Below are positions 26,342 to 35,796 of a stretch of 64,000 nucleotides of DNA, in pieces (position 1 is the first letter of the stretch; each line of letters opens with the position of its first letter). This stretch comes from Gammaproteobacteria bacterium UBA5109 (lineage in GTDB: Bacteria > Pseudomonadota > Gammaproteobacteria > Pseudomonadales > Pseudohongiellaceae). A model generated the notes under the pieces. It was not told the DNA's origin. It did not search any database and was given only the letters and a program-made list of their open reading frames with translations. The stretch spans positions 62,001-126,000 of the forward strand of contig DHZH01000007.1 of assembly GCA_002414385.1 (NCBI GenBank), read 5' to 3'. Made by a program: the position numbers and the translations under genes.

Positions 26342-27136
26342 TTACTCCGGTGCTGCAATCGGTAAATCAAGTAATTGGGTGGTTTCGAGGTCCTGCGCCA
26401 TTCGGATACCCAGAGCAACCGGACGACGATAGGAGTCATCCAGAGCAATCCACTGGTTGGCACTCTTGTCCCAGACTCCGGTGGAGTTCTGGTCACTGGT
26501 CTGATAAATCAGCGCAATGCGTCCAACCCGAAGCAGGTCGACATCACGTTCTACACCATTAATTTCCAGCGTGTCAGTATAGTGCGCAATACCACGACCA
26601 TAAGCATTCTCATTCTGGTAGGCCTGCAGCACGAGACGGAATTTTTCCGCAACATTGACGCTTGAGTCGTCAAACGTTTCACGGATGGTATCCAACCGCT
26701 CCTGTCTTTCCTCAAGCTGGAATGGCAGATCCAACTCGATAAACTGCTCCAGGGCAACCATCATTCTTTCCATCAGCGGTGTAATCTGACGCTGCAGCTC
26801 AGCGGCATTGGCGATGGACTCATCGTATTCGGCGATAGTTCGTTCCTGCTGAGCAATCGTACGACGCATACCTGCGTTATAAACAACAAGCCCGTCAACA
26901 ACCTTGGTCTGATCTCTGAATTCAACAGTCAGTTCATCTGCCTGATCTGATAATTCATTGATCTCTACCTGCATTTCCGGACCCATACTGAAGACCTCAC
27001 TGGCCTGGGCTGAAATGTCATCAAGAATGCTGGTATCGATAGCTGTGTCCTGGGCAGTGACCGGCCCGGCGGTTAGGAATACTGGGGCAACCAGTAATGA
27101 AGCGTACAGCTGCTTCTTAAAGTGTTGGTATTTCAT
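26342..27136 (-). CDS. DUF3450 periplasmic coiled-coil protein
   Basis: A 264-residue exported protein: signal peptide (about 1-28), a long coiled coil (about 50-130, with repeated Gln/Glu heptads) and a C-terminal beta-rich region. It matches DUF3450, a family typically encoded immediately upstream of TtpC-like ExbB genes. It heads the TonB operon. Molecular function is unknown; position and predicted export suggest a periplasmic accessory of the TonB motor. Confidence 0.85.
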   Translation of the reverse strand: MKYQHFKKQLYASLLVAPVFLTAGPVTAQDTAIDTSILDDISAQASEVFSMGPEMQVEINELSDQADELTVEFRDQTKVVDGLVVYNAGMRRTIAQQERTIAEYDESIANAAELQRQITPLMERMMVALEQFIELDLPFQLEERQERLDTIRETFDDSSVNVAEKFRLVLQAYQNENAYGRGIAHYTDTLEINGVERDVDLLRVGRIALIYQTSDQNSTGVWDKSANQWIALDDSYRRPVALGIRMAQDLETTQLLDLPIAAPE

Positions 27137-27324
27137 GAGTCATCCCATTTATAGATTAATCGAAAACTTAAAATTAACTCAGGTCTCCTGATAATGCCTC
27201 TCAAGCAAATGCTTATCAACCCGATTTTATTTCTTATTTTATGCACATAAACTGGCAGAGCAGCGGAGCATATCAGATACTTTCAGCAGTTTGAACCAGT
27301 AAATTGATATTAAATATGCAGCAT

Positions 27325-27343
27325 CAAATTTGCACCAAATTTG
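27325..27343. repeat. CAAATTTG inverted repeat after sucD
   Basis: Two copies of the palindrome CAAATTTG are separated by three bases, so the whole also folds as an 8-bp stem. It lies 6 bp past the sucD stop, in the 212-bp gap before the TonB operon. No T-run follows, so it may be a weak processing site or a protein-binding site. The rest of the gap is AT-rich and should contain the DUF3450 operon promoter; I could not pick one. Confidence 0.5.
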
Positions 27344-27348
27344 ACCAT

Positions 27349-28221
27349 TTACCAGCCCGCTGCTTTTTTCAAACCATCGCCAATTTCAGCCAGACTACGA
27401 ACAGTTGTAACCCCGGCATCCTGAAGCGCGGCAAACTTCTCATCAGCAGTCCCTTTACCACCTGAAATAATAGCACCCGCATGCCCCATACGCTTTCCGG
27501 GAGGAGCGGTTACTCCGGCAATATATGAGACCACCGGCTTGCTGACATGTTGCTTGATATAGGCAGCAGCCTCCTCTTCAGCAGTACCGCCAATTTCTCC
27601 AATCATAACAATAGCTTCAGTCTGCTCATCCTGTTCCAGCAAGTCGAGAATATCGATAAAACTGGAGCCCGGAATCGGATCACCGCCGATGCCGACACAG
27701 GTAGACTGGCCAAAGCCATAATCCGTGGTCTGTTTTACTGCTTCGTAGGTAAGCGTTCCGGATCGGGAAACAATACCAACTTTGCCAGGCAGGTGAATAT
27801 GCCCAGGCATGATGCCGATTTTGGACTCGCCAGGTGTAATGATCCCTGGACAGTTCGGCCCAATCAGACGAACCCCTTCACGGTCACAGACAACTTTCAC
27901 GTCAAGCATGTCCAGCGTCGGAATACCTTCAGTAATACAGACAATCAGCTTGATACCGGCAGCGACTGCTTCCAGCACCGAATCCTTGCAGAAAGGAGCC
28001 GGCACATATATCACTGACGCTTCAGCGCCCGTCTCACCGACCGCTTCGGCCACGGTATTGAATACCGGCAGATCCAGATGTCTCTGACCACCTTTGCCCG
28101 GCGTCACACCACCGACCATTCGCGTGCCGTATTCAATTGCCTGTTCAGAGTGATAGGTTCCCTGGGAGCCGGTAAAACCCTGACAGATAACTTTAGTGTC
28201 TTTATTCAGCAAAATACTCAT
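27349..28221 (-). CDS. sucD: Succinyl-CoA synthetase alpha subunit
   Basis: Alpha subunit of succinyl-CoA synthetase (succinyl-CoA to succinate with ADP/GDP phosphorylation). The 290-residue protein has the CoA-binding N-terminal Rossmann domain (ICQGFTGSQGT) and the phosphorylated histidine in RMGHAGAI (His 247). It begins directly after the sucC stop. It is the last gene of the sdh-suc series. Confidence 0.97.
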   Translation of the reverse strand: MSILLNKDTKVICQGFTGSQGTYHSEQAIEYGTRMVGGVTPGKGGQRHLDLPVFNTVAEAVGETGAEASVIYVPAPFCKDSVLEAVAAGIKLIVCITEGIPTLDMLDVKVVCDREGVRLIGPNCPGIITPGESKIGIMPGHIHLPGKVGIVSRSGTLTYEAVKQTTDYGFGQSTCVGIGGDPIPGSSFIDILDLLEQDEQTEAIVMIGEIGGTAEEEAAAYIKQHVSKPVVSYIAGVTAPPGKRMGHAGAIISGGKGTADEKFAALQDAGVTTVRSLAEIGDGLKKAAGW

Positions 28222-29388
28222 TTACGCTCCCTCCGCTGCTTTAACTACCTGCTGGGCGGCATCGGTCAGACTGCTGGCAGCAATGATATTCAATCCGCTT
28301 TCGGCCAGGACCTTGGCTCCCAGATCGGCATTATTGCCTTCCAGTCGAACCACGACAGGCACCTCTACGCCGACTTCCTCAACTGCGCCGATGATACCTT
28401 CCGCAATCAGGTCACAGCGGACAATACCGCCAAATATATTCACCAGTACCGCTTTGACATTTTCATCGGAGAGAATAATCTTAAATGCTTCGGAAACACG
28501 CTCTTTGGTAGCGCCCCCGCCGACATCGAGGAAGTTGGCCGGTTCACCACCATGTAACTTGACGATATCCATGGTGCCCATGGCCAGCCCGGCGCCATTA
28601 ACCATGCAACCGATATTGCCTTCCAGCGCAACATAGTTGAGTTCCCATTTGGCCGCCTGCGCTTCACGTGCATCTTCCTGGCTCGGATCACGCATCTCAT
28701 GTATTTTTGGTTGCCGGAAAAGCGCATTACCGTCAATATTCAGCTTGGCATCCAGGCAATGCAGGTTACCTTCGGTAGTAATCACCAATGGATTGATTTC
28801 CAGCAGTGCCAGATCACAGTCAGTGAAGATTTTTGCCAGACCGAGAAAGATTTTGGTGAACTGTTTGACCTGCTCCTGATTCAGCCCCAGCTTGAAGGCC
28901 AGTTCACGACCCTGATAAGGCTGGGCACCGACCAGAGGATCAATCGTTGCCTTGAGAATAAGTTCCGGTGTTTCTTCGGCGACCTTTTCAATTTCTACCC
29001 CGCCTTCAGTTGAGGCCATGAAGACGATTCGACGAGAAGAGCGGTCAACAACAGCCCCGAGATAGAGTTCCTGATCAATATCAGTACAGGTCTCCACCAG
29101 AATTTTACTGACCGGCTGGCCGTTTTTGTCAGTCTGGTAGGTCACCAGCTTATTCCCCAGCCATTGCTGGGCAAAAACCCTGATATCTTCCTTATCGGTA
29201 AGCAGTTTCACGCCACCGGCTTTACCCCGGCCACCGGCATGAACCTGAGCCTTGACCACCCATTCAGTACCGCCAATTTCACTGGCAGCTGCAACAGCTT
29301 CCTCGGGAGTATCACAGGCCTTGCCCCTGGACACAGGCAAACCATAGTCAGCAAAAATCTGTTTTGCCTGATATTCATGTAAATTCAT
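28222..29388 (-). CDS. sucC: Succinyl-CoA synthetase beta subunit
   Basis: Beta subunit of succinyl-CoA synthetase. The 388 residues comprise an N-terminal ATP-grasp domain (MNLHEYQAKQIFADYGLP; EINPLVIT) and a C-terminal ligase domain with NIFGGIVRCD. Length equals the E. coli protein. It follows lpdA by 60 bp and abuts sucD. Confidence 0.97.
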   Translation of the reverse strand: MNLHEYQAKQIFADYGLPVSRGKACDTPEEAVAAASEIGGTEWVVKAQVHAGGRGKAGGVKLLTDKEDIRVFAQQWLGNKLVTYQTDKNGQPVSKILVETCTDIDQELYLGAVVDRSSRRIVFMASTEGGVEIEKVAEETPELILKATIDPLVGAQPYQGRELAFKLGLNQEQVKQFTKIFLGLAKIFTDCDLALLEINPLVITTEGNLHCLDAKLNIDGNALFRQPKIHEMRDPSQEDAREAQAAKWELNYVALEGNIGCMVNGAGLAMGTMDIVKLHGGEPANFLDVGGGATKERVSEAFKIILSDENVKAVLVNIFGGIVRCDLIAEGIIGAVEEVGVEVPVVVRLEGNNADLGAKVLAESGLNIIAASSLTDAAQQVVKAAEGA

Positions 29389-29448
29389 TAAGAACCACCC
29401 TTTCTCAGTTGGGAAATCAGAATTAGTTGTTATTTATTTCAGTGTTAT

Positions 29449-30894
29449 TCAGCGTTTTTTTCGATTGGGCATATGTATCGCGTGACCATTGACAGCCAGC
29501 GCTGCTTCATGGATCGCTTCGCTCAGTGCAGGATGTGAGAAGACTGTCATGCCAATATCTTCTGCACTGGTACTGAACTCCATCGCTACCGTAACGGTTT
29601 GAGCCAGGTCTGCAGCGGAAGGGCCAATAATATGACAGCCCAGCACGCGATCAGTCTTGGCATCTGCCAGCATTTTCACCATGCCGTCTGCATCATTGGC
29701 AGCCACTGCTCTGCCAACTGCCAGGAAAGGAAAAGTTCCGACTTTATATTCGACACCTGCTTCCTTGAGTTGCTCTTCAGTTTTACCCACAGAGGCAATC
29801 TCGGGATGGGTATAAATAACTGAAGGAATCAAATCATAATTCATTGCAGCTTTTTGACCGGCGATTCTTTCTGCAACCATGACGCCTTCTTCGGAGCCTT
29901 TATGCGCCAGCATCGGTCCGCGAACCACATCACCAACTGCATAAACACCCGCAACAGAAGTTGCACAATAATCGTCAACCTTGATAAAACCACGCTCATC
30001 TTTTTCAATGCCGCAGTCATCTGCCAGCAAATCTTCTGTATAGGGTTTTCGACCGACACAAACGATCAGTTTATCGAAAACTATTTTCTGCTCGCCTTCC
30101 TTGTCAGTATATTCAACCGTAACACTGGGTGATTTTCCTTTTTTTACCTTGCTGCCGGTAACCTTGGCACCCAGGCGGATATCAAGTCCCTGCTTGGTCA
30201 GAATTTTCTGGGCTTCTTTGGCAATCTGCTGATCAACCATGGGTAGAAATTTATCCGTGGCTTCCAGCACAACAACTTCCGAGCCCAGACGTGACCAGAC
30301 TGAACCCAGTTCAAGACCGATTACTCCGGCACCAATCACACCCAGGCGTTTTGGTACCACCTGAAATTCCAGTGCTCCGGTGGAATCAACAATAACCCCA
30401 TCTTCAAGAGGTGTCGGCGGAATCTCAATCGGTACTGAACCGGCAGCGAGAATGACATGCTCTGCCGAAAGGGTCTGGGACTTACCCTCATGATCAGTGA
30501 CTTCCACTTTTTTGTCTTTAAGCAGTTTTCCGGTTCCGGAAATCGGGGTGACATTATTTGCCTTAAACAACCCGCCAATACCGCCGGCCATCTGCTCCAC
30601 AACTTTACGTTTACGCTCAATCATTTTTGGCACATCGATTTTTACTGTCCCTGTGCCAATCCCGTGCGTTTCAAAACCATGCTGCGCCTCAGCAAATTTA
30701 TGAGAAGAATCCAGCAATGCCTTGGAAGGGATACAACCAACATTCAGGCAGGTCCCACCCAGGACCGGCTTGTTTTTTTCATCCAGCCATTTCTCAATAC
30801 AGGCCGTTTTAAACCCTAACTGAGAGGCACGTATCGCGGCGACATATCCGGCAGGCCCGGCTCCAATTACAATTACGTCATAATCTGCAGACAT
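29449..30894 (-). CDS. lpdA: Dihydrolipoyl dehydrogenase (E3)
   Basis: FAD-dependent E3 subunit that reoxidises dihydrolipoamide with NAD. The 481-residue protein has the FAD loop GAGPAGYVAA, the redox disulfide in GGTCLNVGCIPSK (Cys 49 and 54) and the His-Glu pair in HPALSEAIHE near the C-terminus. It sits 17 bp after sucB, as in Pseudomonas lpdG, so it probably serves the 2-oxoglutarate complex first and perhaps other complexes. Confidence 0.96.
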   Translation of the reverse strand: MSADYDVIVIGAGPAGYVAAIRASQLGFKTACIEKWLDEKNKPVLGGTCLNVGCIPSKALLDSSHKFAEAQHGFETHGIGTGTVKIDVPKMIERKRKVVEQMAGGIGGLFKANNVTPISGTGKLLKDKKVEVTDHEGKSQTLSAEHVILAAGSVPIEIPPTPLEDGVIVDSTGALEFQVVPKRLGVIGAGVIGLELGSVWSRLGSEVVVLEATDKFLPMVDQQIAKEAQKILTKQGLDIRLGAKVTGSKVKKGKSPSVTVEYTDKEGEQKIVFDKLIVCVGRKPYTEDLLADDCGIEKDERGFIKVDDYCATSVAGVYAVGDVVRGPMLAHKGSEEGVMVAERIAGQKAAMNYDLIPSVIYTHPEIASVGKTEEQLKEAGVEYKVGTFPFLAVGRAVAANDADGMVKMLADAKTDRVLGCHIIGPSAADLAQTVTVAMEFSTSAEDIGMTVFSHPALSEAIHEAALAVNGHAIHMPNRKKR

Positions 30895-30911
30895 CTTTTT
30901 TCCTGTATTGT

Positions 30912-32150
30912 TTAAACTTCCAGTAAAATTCTGGCTGGATCTTCAAGCAAATCTTTTATAGTCACCAGAAACTGTACAGCTTCCTTGCCATCAATCATTC
31001 GATGATCATAGGACAGTGCCAGGTACATCATTGGCAGAATTTTCACTTCTCCATCAACTGCCATTGGCCGTTCCTGAATTTTGTGCATACCAAGAATTGC
31101 TGTTTGTGGAGGATTGAGTATCGGAGTCGAGAGCAAGGAACCAAAAACTCCGCCATTGGAAATAGTAAAGGTGCCACCTGTCATTTCTTCAATGGTCAAT
31201 TTACCATCACGCGCTTTTTCACCAAAACCCCGGATAGTACTTTCTATGTCAGCAAGGCCCATTGCATCTGCATCACGCAGTACCGGAACAACCAGTCCAC
31301 GTGGTGAAGAAACAGCAACGCCGATATCCTGATAGCCGTGATAAATAATATCATTGCCGTCAATTGATGCATTTACTGCCGGGTACTGTTTCAGGGCTTC
31401 AATACTTGCCCGAACAAAAAATGACATGAAGCCCAGACGCGTTCCCTCATGTTTTTTCTCAAACATTTCCTTGTATTTATTGCGCAGGTCCATCACCGGC
31501 TGCATGTTTACTTCATTGAAAGTGGTAAGCATCGCGGTGGTGTTGGTTGCCTGCAACAGTCGTTCAGCAACTTTCGCACGCAGACGGGTCATTGGCACCC
31601 GTTCTTCTGCGCGATCATCGCTAACAGGCTGTGGTGTCGTAGAAGAGCTGACTGGAGCTGCGGCAGGCGCAGATACTTCAGCAGACGATGAAGCGGACTC
31701 CAGATGTTGAAGTACATCTTCCTTGGTTACCCGTCCGTCTTTGCCACTGCCTTTGATACTGTTGGCATCCAGTGAGTTTTCTTCCACCAGCTTCTTCGCA
31801 GCCGGACTCATCAGAACTTCAACATTACTGTTGTCAACCACAGGCTCAGCCACTGGAGCTGGTTTTTCTTCAGCTTTGTCTTCACTTTTATCAGGCGCTT
31901 TGGCCGGAGCGTCTCCTGCTTCAAACAGGGCAAGCAACTCATTGCTGACTATTGTGTCACCCTCGCCCTTCTGAATTTTCTGTAAAACCCCGTTTTCCGG
32001 GGCAACGACCTCAAGTAAAACCTTATCGGTTTCGATATCAACCAGCAGTTCATCACGGGAAACACTTTCCCCTTCCTGCTTGTACCAGGTTGCAATGGTT
32101 CCGTCTGGAACTGACTCTGGTAATGTGGGCGCTTTAATTTCTATAGCCAT
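30912..32150 (-). CDS. sucB: Dihydrolipoyllysine succinyltransferase (E2)
   Basis: E2 core of 2-oxoglutarate dehydrogenase. The 412 residues show one lipoyl domain with the lipoylated lysine in ETDKVLLEV (Lys 43), a flexible Ala/Pro linker, the E3-binding domain (KGSGKDGRVTKEDVL, about 132-148), a second Ser/Ala/Pro linker, and the catalytic domain with SYDHRMIDGKEA near the C-terminus. It lies 50 bp after sucA. Confidence 0.97.
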   Translation of the reverse strand: MAIEIKAPTLPESVPDGTIATWYKQEGESVSRDELLVDIETDKVLLEVVAPENGVLQKIQKGEGDTIVSNELLALFEAGDAPAKAPDKSEDKAEEKPAPVAEPVVDNSNVEVLMSPAAKKLVEENSLDANSIKGSGKDGRVTKEDVLQHLESASSSAEVSAPAAAPVSSSTTPQPVSDDRAEERVPMTRLRAKVAERLLQATNTTAMLTTFNEVNMQPVMDLRNKYKEMFEKKHEGTRLGFMSFFVRASIEALKQYPAVNASIDGNDIIYHGYQDIGVAVSSPRGLVVPVLRDADAMGLADIESTIRGFGEKARDGKLTIEEMTGGTFTISNGGVFGSLLSTPILNPPQTAILGMHKIQERPMAVDGEVKILPMMYLALSYDHRMIDGKEAVQFLVTIKDLLEDPARILLEV

Positions 32151-32200
32151 GAACCTAATCCGTCTGTTAAATATATTAATGGTTTATTATTAAATGTCGC

Positions 32201-35059
32201 TTATTCTTTGTTGAGCTTTAAGGCTTCAAGTACCAGCTTTTCCTGTTTGGCAACATGCAGGGCTGTATAACCGGCCGCCGGTGAAGCTGACATATCCCGT
32301 CCGACATAACCCAGAGTCAATTCAGGGTTGTGACGACGCATGACATTTTTCATGTGGTGCTGACTGGGATACCAGGCACCCATGTTCTGTGGCTCTTCCT
32401 GACACCAGACAATCTCTTCAACATTTTTATAAGGCGCGATAATCTCGCCAAGGGAAGCTTCCGGAAAAGGATAGAGCTGCTCCAGACGAATAATGGCAAT
32501 GTCATGAATTTCTTCTTCACGACGCTTGGCTCGCAGTTCGTAATAAATTTTTCCACTGCACAGTACAACACGTTTGACTTTCTTGGGATCCAGCTCATCG
32601 GTCTCCGGTAACACGCGATGGAAACGCCCGTTAGCCAGTTCATCGTAGGTGGAAACAGCTTCCTTGTGTCGCAACAGGCTTTTTGGTGTCATTACCACCA
32701 GCGGTTTACGCAAGGGACGCATCATCTGACGACGCAACATATGAAAGGTCTGGGCCGGAGTGGTCGGGACGCATACCTGGATATTGCCTTCGGCACACAA
32801 CTGCAAAAATCTCTCCAGACGCGCCGAGGAATGCTCTGGTCCCTGCCCTTCATACCCATGCGGCAAGAACATGGTAAGCCCGCACAGGCGCTCCCATTTA
32901 ATTTCACCACTGCTGACAAACTGGTCAATGACCACCTGGGCTCCGTTGGCAAAATCACCGAACTGGGCTTCCCAGATTACCAGCGCATCCGGACGTGTTG
33001 TTGAATAGCCATATTCAAAAGCCAATACAGCTTCTTCTGACAACAGGGAGTCATAAATGACAAACTTGCGCTGGGATTCGGATATGTAGCTCAAGGGCAC
33101 ATAGGTTTCGCCGGTATTCTGCTCGTGCAAAACCGCATGGCGATGGGAAAAGGTACCACGGCCAACATCCTGACCTGTTATCCTGACTTTGTAATTGTTA
33201 TCAACCAGAGAGGCATAGGCGAGCAATTCGGCACCACCCCAGTCAAAAGGCTGTTCACCGTTAGCCATTGCCGTCCGTGCTTCAAGAACTTTTGCCACCT
33301 GACGATTGACCTCAAACCCTTCCGGAATTTCCACCAGGCGCTTGGCCAGATGCTTCAGGTGGTCAAGGTTGATGGTGGTATCGCATTTCATGTCAGCGTC
33401 ATGGCCGATGTAAGGTCGCCAGTCTACAAACAGCGCTGAATTAGGCGCATGAACCAGGCTTTTAACCACATGCGTCCCTTCATCAAGGGCTTTACGGTAA
33501 GAGCTGTTGTAATCATCCGCAGCGGACTGCGTCAACAAACCTTCGGAAATAAGCTGTTCGGCATACAGGGTTCGGGTAGATTTTTGCTGCCGGACAACCT
33601 TGTACATCAGAGGCTGTGTTGCCGAGGGTTCATCTGTTTCATTGTGGCCGCGACGGCGGTAACAGATCAGGTCAACCACAACATCCTTGTGGAATTTGTT
33701 ACGAAAATCCAGCGCCAGTCTTGTGACAAACAGCACAGCTTCAGGATCATCACCATTAACATGAAAAATCGGTGCCTGTACCATTTTGGCAATATCGGTA
33801 CAGTATTCAGTTGAACGTGCATCTTCCTGACGGCTGGTGGTGAAACCCACCTGGTTGTTGATGACAATATGCATGGTTCCGCCAGTCTTGTAACCGCGGG
33901 TCTGTGACATCTGGAAAGTTTCCATGACCACACCCTGACCGGCAAACGAGGCATCCCCGTGAATGCTAACAGGTAATACACTATCCCCAAGCGGATCTTT
34001 GCGCCGATCCTGCCGGGCTCTGACTGAACCCTGAATAACCGGTGAGCTGATTTCCAGGTGCGAAGGGTTAAACCCCATACTGCAGTGAACTTCCCCGCCA
34101 GGGGTCATCACATTTGACGAAAACCCCTGATGATATTTCACATCACCGGAACCGCTGTAAACCACCTTGCCTTCAAATTCATCAAACAGATCAGCAGGAT
34201 TTTTACCCAGGGTATTAACCAGCACATTCAGGCGGCCACGGTGTGCCATACTTATTACAATTTCCTTGGCATCGTTCTCACCGGCACGCTGAATAATGTC
34301 ATCCAGCGCATGGATCAGACTTTCTCCACCTTCCAGGCCAAAACGTTTGGTACCCGGGTATTTGGAGTCAAGATGTTTTTCCAGCCCTTCGGCAGCACTC
34401 AGGCGTTCAAGAATATGCAAACGTGTCTGGTTATCAAAACCCGGTTTGCCACCATTACTTTCAATACGGCGTTGAATCCACTGTTTTTCTTCCAGATTGA
34501 CAATGCCCATGAACTCATAACCGATCGAGTTACAGTAAATGCTTTCCAGCATGTCGATAATTTCAGAAAGCGGGGCTTCTTTTTTCGGGACAAACAGTGG
34601 TTGCGTACTGAAGCTGGTATTCAGGTCAGCCGATGAAAGCTGGTGAAAATCCAGTTTGAGGTCAGGTACTTCTTCACGGTACATGATTCCCAGCGGATCG
34701 AGCTTGGCCTGCTGGTGTCCCCTTACCCGATAGGAGCTGATTAACTGGACAACATTAACCTGTTTGGCTTCATGCGACGCGGAAACCTGTTTGCCACCAG
34801 GCACAGGCTGAATAATAATCTGCCCGGTACCACGCCGTGGAACGCCTTCAAACTGTTTCTCGATTGCAGACAGGGAAATTTCTGTACCCTTACCCTCGGC
34901 AACACCCGGCAGGTCATTAAAAAAATTCTGCCACTCTTCCGGTACCGAAGCTGGATTGTCCAGATAGGATTCGTAAAGCTCCTCTACATATTCCAGGTTG
35001 CTTCCTGAAATATGGCTGGAACTTAACATCAACTCACGAAAATTTTCAGATGTTGACAT
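32201..35059 (-). CDS. sucA: 2-oxoglutarate dehydrogenase E1
   Basis: Thiamine-diphosphate enzyme that decarboxylates 2-oxoglutarate. The 952-residue protein (E. coli 933) has the N-terminal 2-oxogl_dehyd_N segment, HGDASFAGQGVVMETFQMS in the ThDP-binding region, HRGRLNVLVN, and a C-terminal transketolase-like domain with GQGPEHSSARLERFL. It starts 15 bp after sdhB ends, within one continuous minus-strand series. Confidence 0.97.
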   Translation of the reverse strand: MSTSENFRELMLSSSHISGSNLEYVEELYESYLDNPASVPEEWQNFFNDLPGVAEGKGTEISLSAIEKQFEGVPRRGTGQIIIQPVPGGKQVSASHEAKQVNVVQLISSYRVRGHQQAKLDPLGIMYREEVPDLKLDFHQLSSADLNTSFSTQPLFVPKKEAPLSEIIDMLESIYCNSIGYEFMGIVNLEEKQWIQRRIESNGGKPGFDNQTRLHILERLSAAEGLEKHLDSKYPGTKRFGLEGGESLIHALDDIIQRAGENDAKEIVISMAHRGRLNVLVNTLGKNPADLFDEFEGKVVYSGSGDVKYHQGFSSNVMTPGGEVHCSMGFNPSHLEISSPVIQGSVRARQDRRKDPLGDSVLPVSIHGDASFAGQGVVMETFQMSQTRGYKTGGTMHIVINNQVGFTTSRQEDARSTEYCTDIAKMVQAPIFHVNGDDPEAVLFVTRLALDFRNKFHKDVVVDLICYRRRGHNETDEPSATQPLMYKVVRQQKSTRTLYAEQLISEGLLTQSAADDYNSSYRKALDEGTHVVKSLVHAPNSALFVDWRPYIGHDADMKCDTTINLDHLKHLAKRLVEIPEGFEVNRQVAKVLEARTAMANGEQPFDWGGAELLAYASLVDNNYKVRITGQDVGRGTFSHRHAVLHEQNTGETYVPLSYISESQRKFVIYDSLLSEEAVLAFEYGYSTTRPDALVIWEAQFGDFANGAQVVIDQFVSSGEIKWERLCGLTMFLPHGYEGQGPEHSSARLERFLQLCAEGNIQVCVPTTPAQTFHMLRRQMMRPLRKPLVVMTPKSLLRHKEAVSTYDELANGRFHRVLPETDELDPKKVKRVVLCSGKIYYELRAKRREEEIHDIAIIRLEQLYPFPEASLGEIIAPYKNVEEIVWCQEEPQNMGAWYPSQHHMKNVMRRHNPELTLGYVGRDMSASPAAGYTALHVAKQEKLVLEALKLNKE

Positions 35060-35074
35060 AGTGTCTATCTCTTC

Positions 35075-35779
35075 CTAGGTGGCACGTTCCATTAACATGG
35101 TGCGGATGTGTCCAATTGCGCGAGTCGGATTGAGTCCCTTCGGACAGACTGCAACGCAATTCATGATGCCGCGGCAACGAAATACACTGAACGGATCTTC
35201 AAGGTCAGCCAGTCTTTCTTCAGTGTGTGTATCCCTGCTGTCAGCCAGAAACCGATATGCCTGTAGCAGGCCAGCAGGGCCGACAAATTTGTCAGGGTTC
35301 CACCAGAAAGATGGGCAGTTGGTTGAACAGCATGCGCAAAGAATGCACTCATAAAGACCATCAAGCTTGGCACGATCTTCGGGAGACTGCAGACGCTCAA
35401 TCGCTGGTGCCGGCTCATCATTTTGCAAATAGGGTTTGATTTTTTCGTATTGCTTGTAAAAAGCACTCATGTCCACAACCAGATCACGAATCACCGGCAG
35501 GCCCGGTAGTGGTCGTAGAACCAGTTTGTTTTTTTTGATAATGGTTGAGACCGGCGTTATGCAAGCCAGGCCATTTTTACCGTTCATGTTGATGCCGTCC
35601 GATCCGCAAACTCCTTCGCGACAGGAGCGACGATAGGCAATGCTGGCATCCTGATCTTTCACCAGCTGCAGGACATCCAGCACCATTAAGTCCTTACCTT
35701 CAGGCAGGTCAATTTCGACATCCTGCATATAAGGCTCTTTGTCTGTTTCCGGGTTGTAACGATAAACACTAACTAACAC
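35075..35779 (-). CDS. sdhB: Succinate dehydrogenase iron-sulfur subunit
   Basis: Electron-transfer subunit of complex II, with three iron-sulfur clusters. The 234-residue protein shows the [2Fe-2S] ligands in CREGVCGSDG, the [4Fe-4S] ligands in CILCACCSTNCPSFWW, and the third cluster in CRGIMNCVAVCPKGLNP. It lies 17 bp after sdhA. Confidence 0.97.
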   Translation of the reverse strand: MLVSVYRYNPETDKEPYMQDVEIDLPEGKDLMVLDVLQLVKDQDASIAYRRSCREGVCGSDGINMNGKNGLACITPVSTIIKKNKLVLRPLPGLPVIRDLVVDMSAFYKQYEKIKPYLQNDEPAPAIERLQSPEDRAKLDGLYECILCACCSTNCPSFWWNPDKFVGPAGLLQAYRFLADSRDTHTEERLADLEDPFSVFRCRGIMNCVAVCPKGLNPTRAIGHIRTMLMERAT

Positions 35780-35796
35780 GATGCATCACCCTATAC

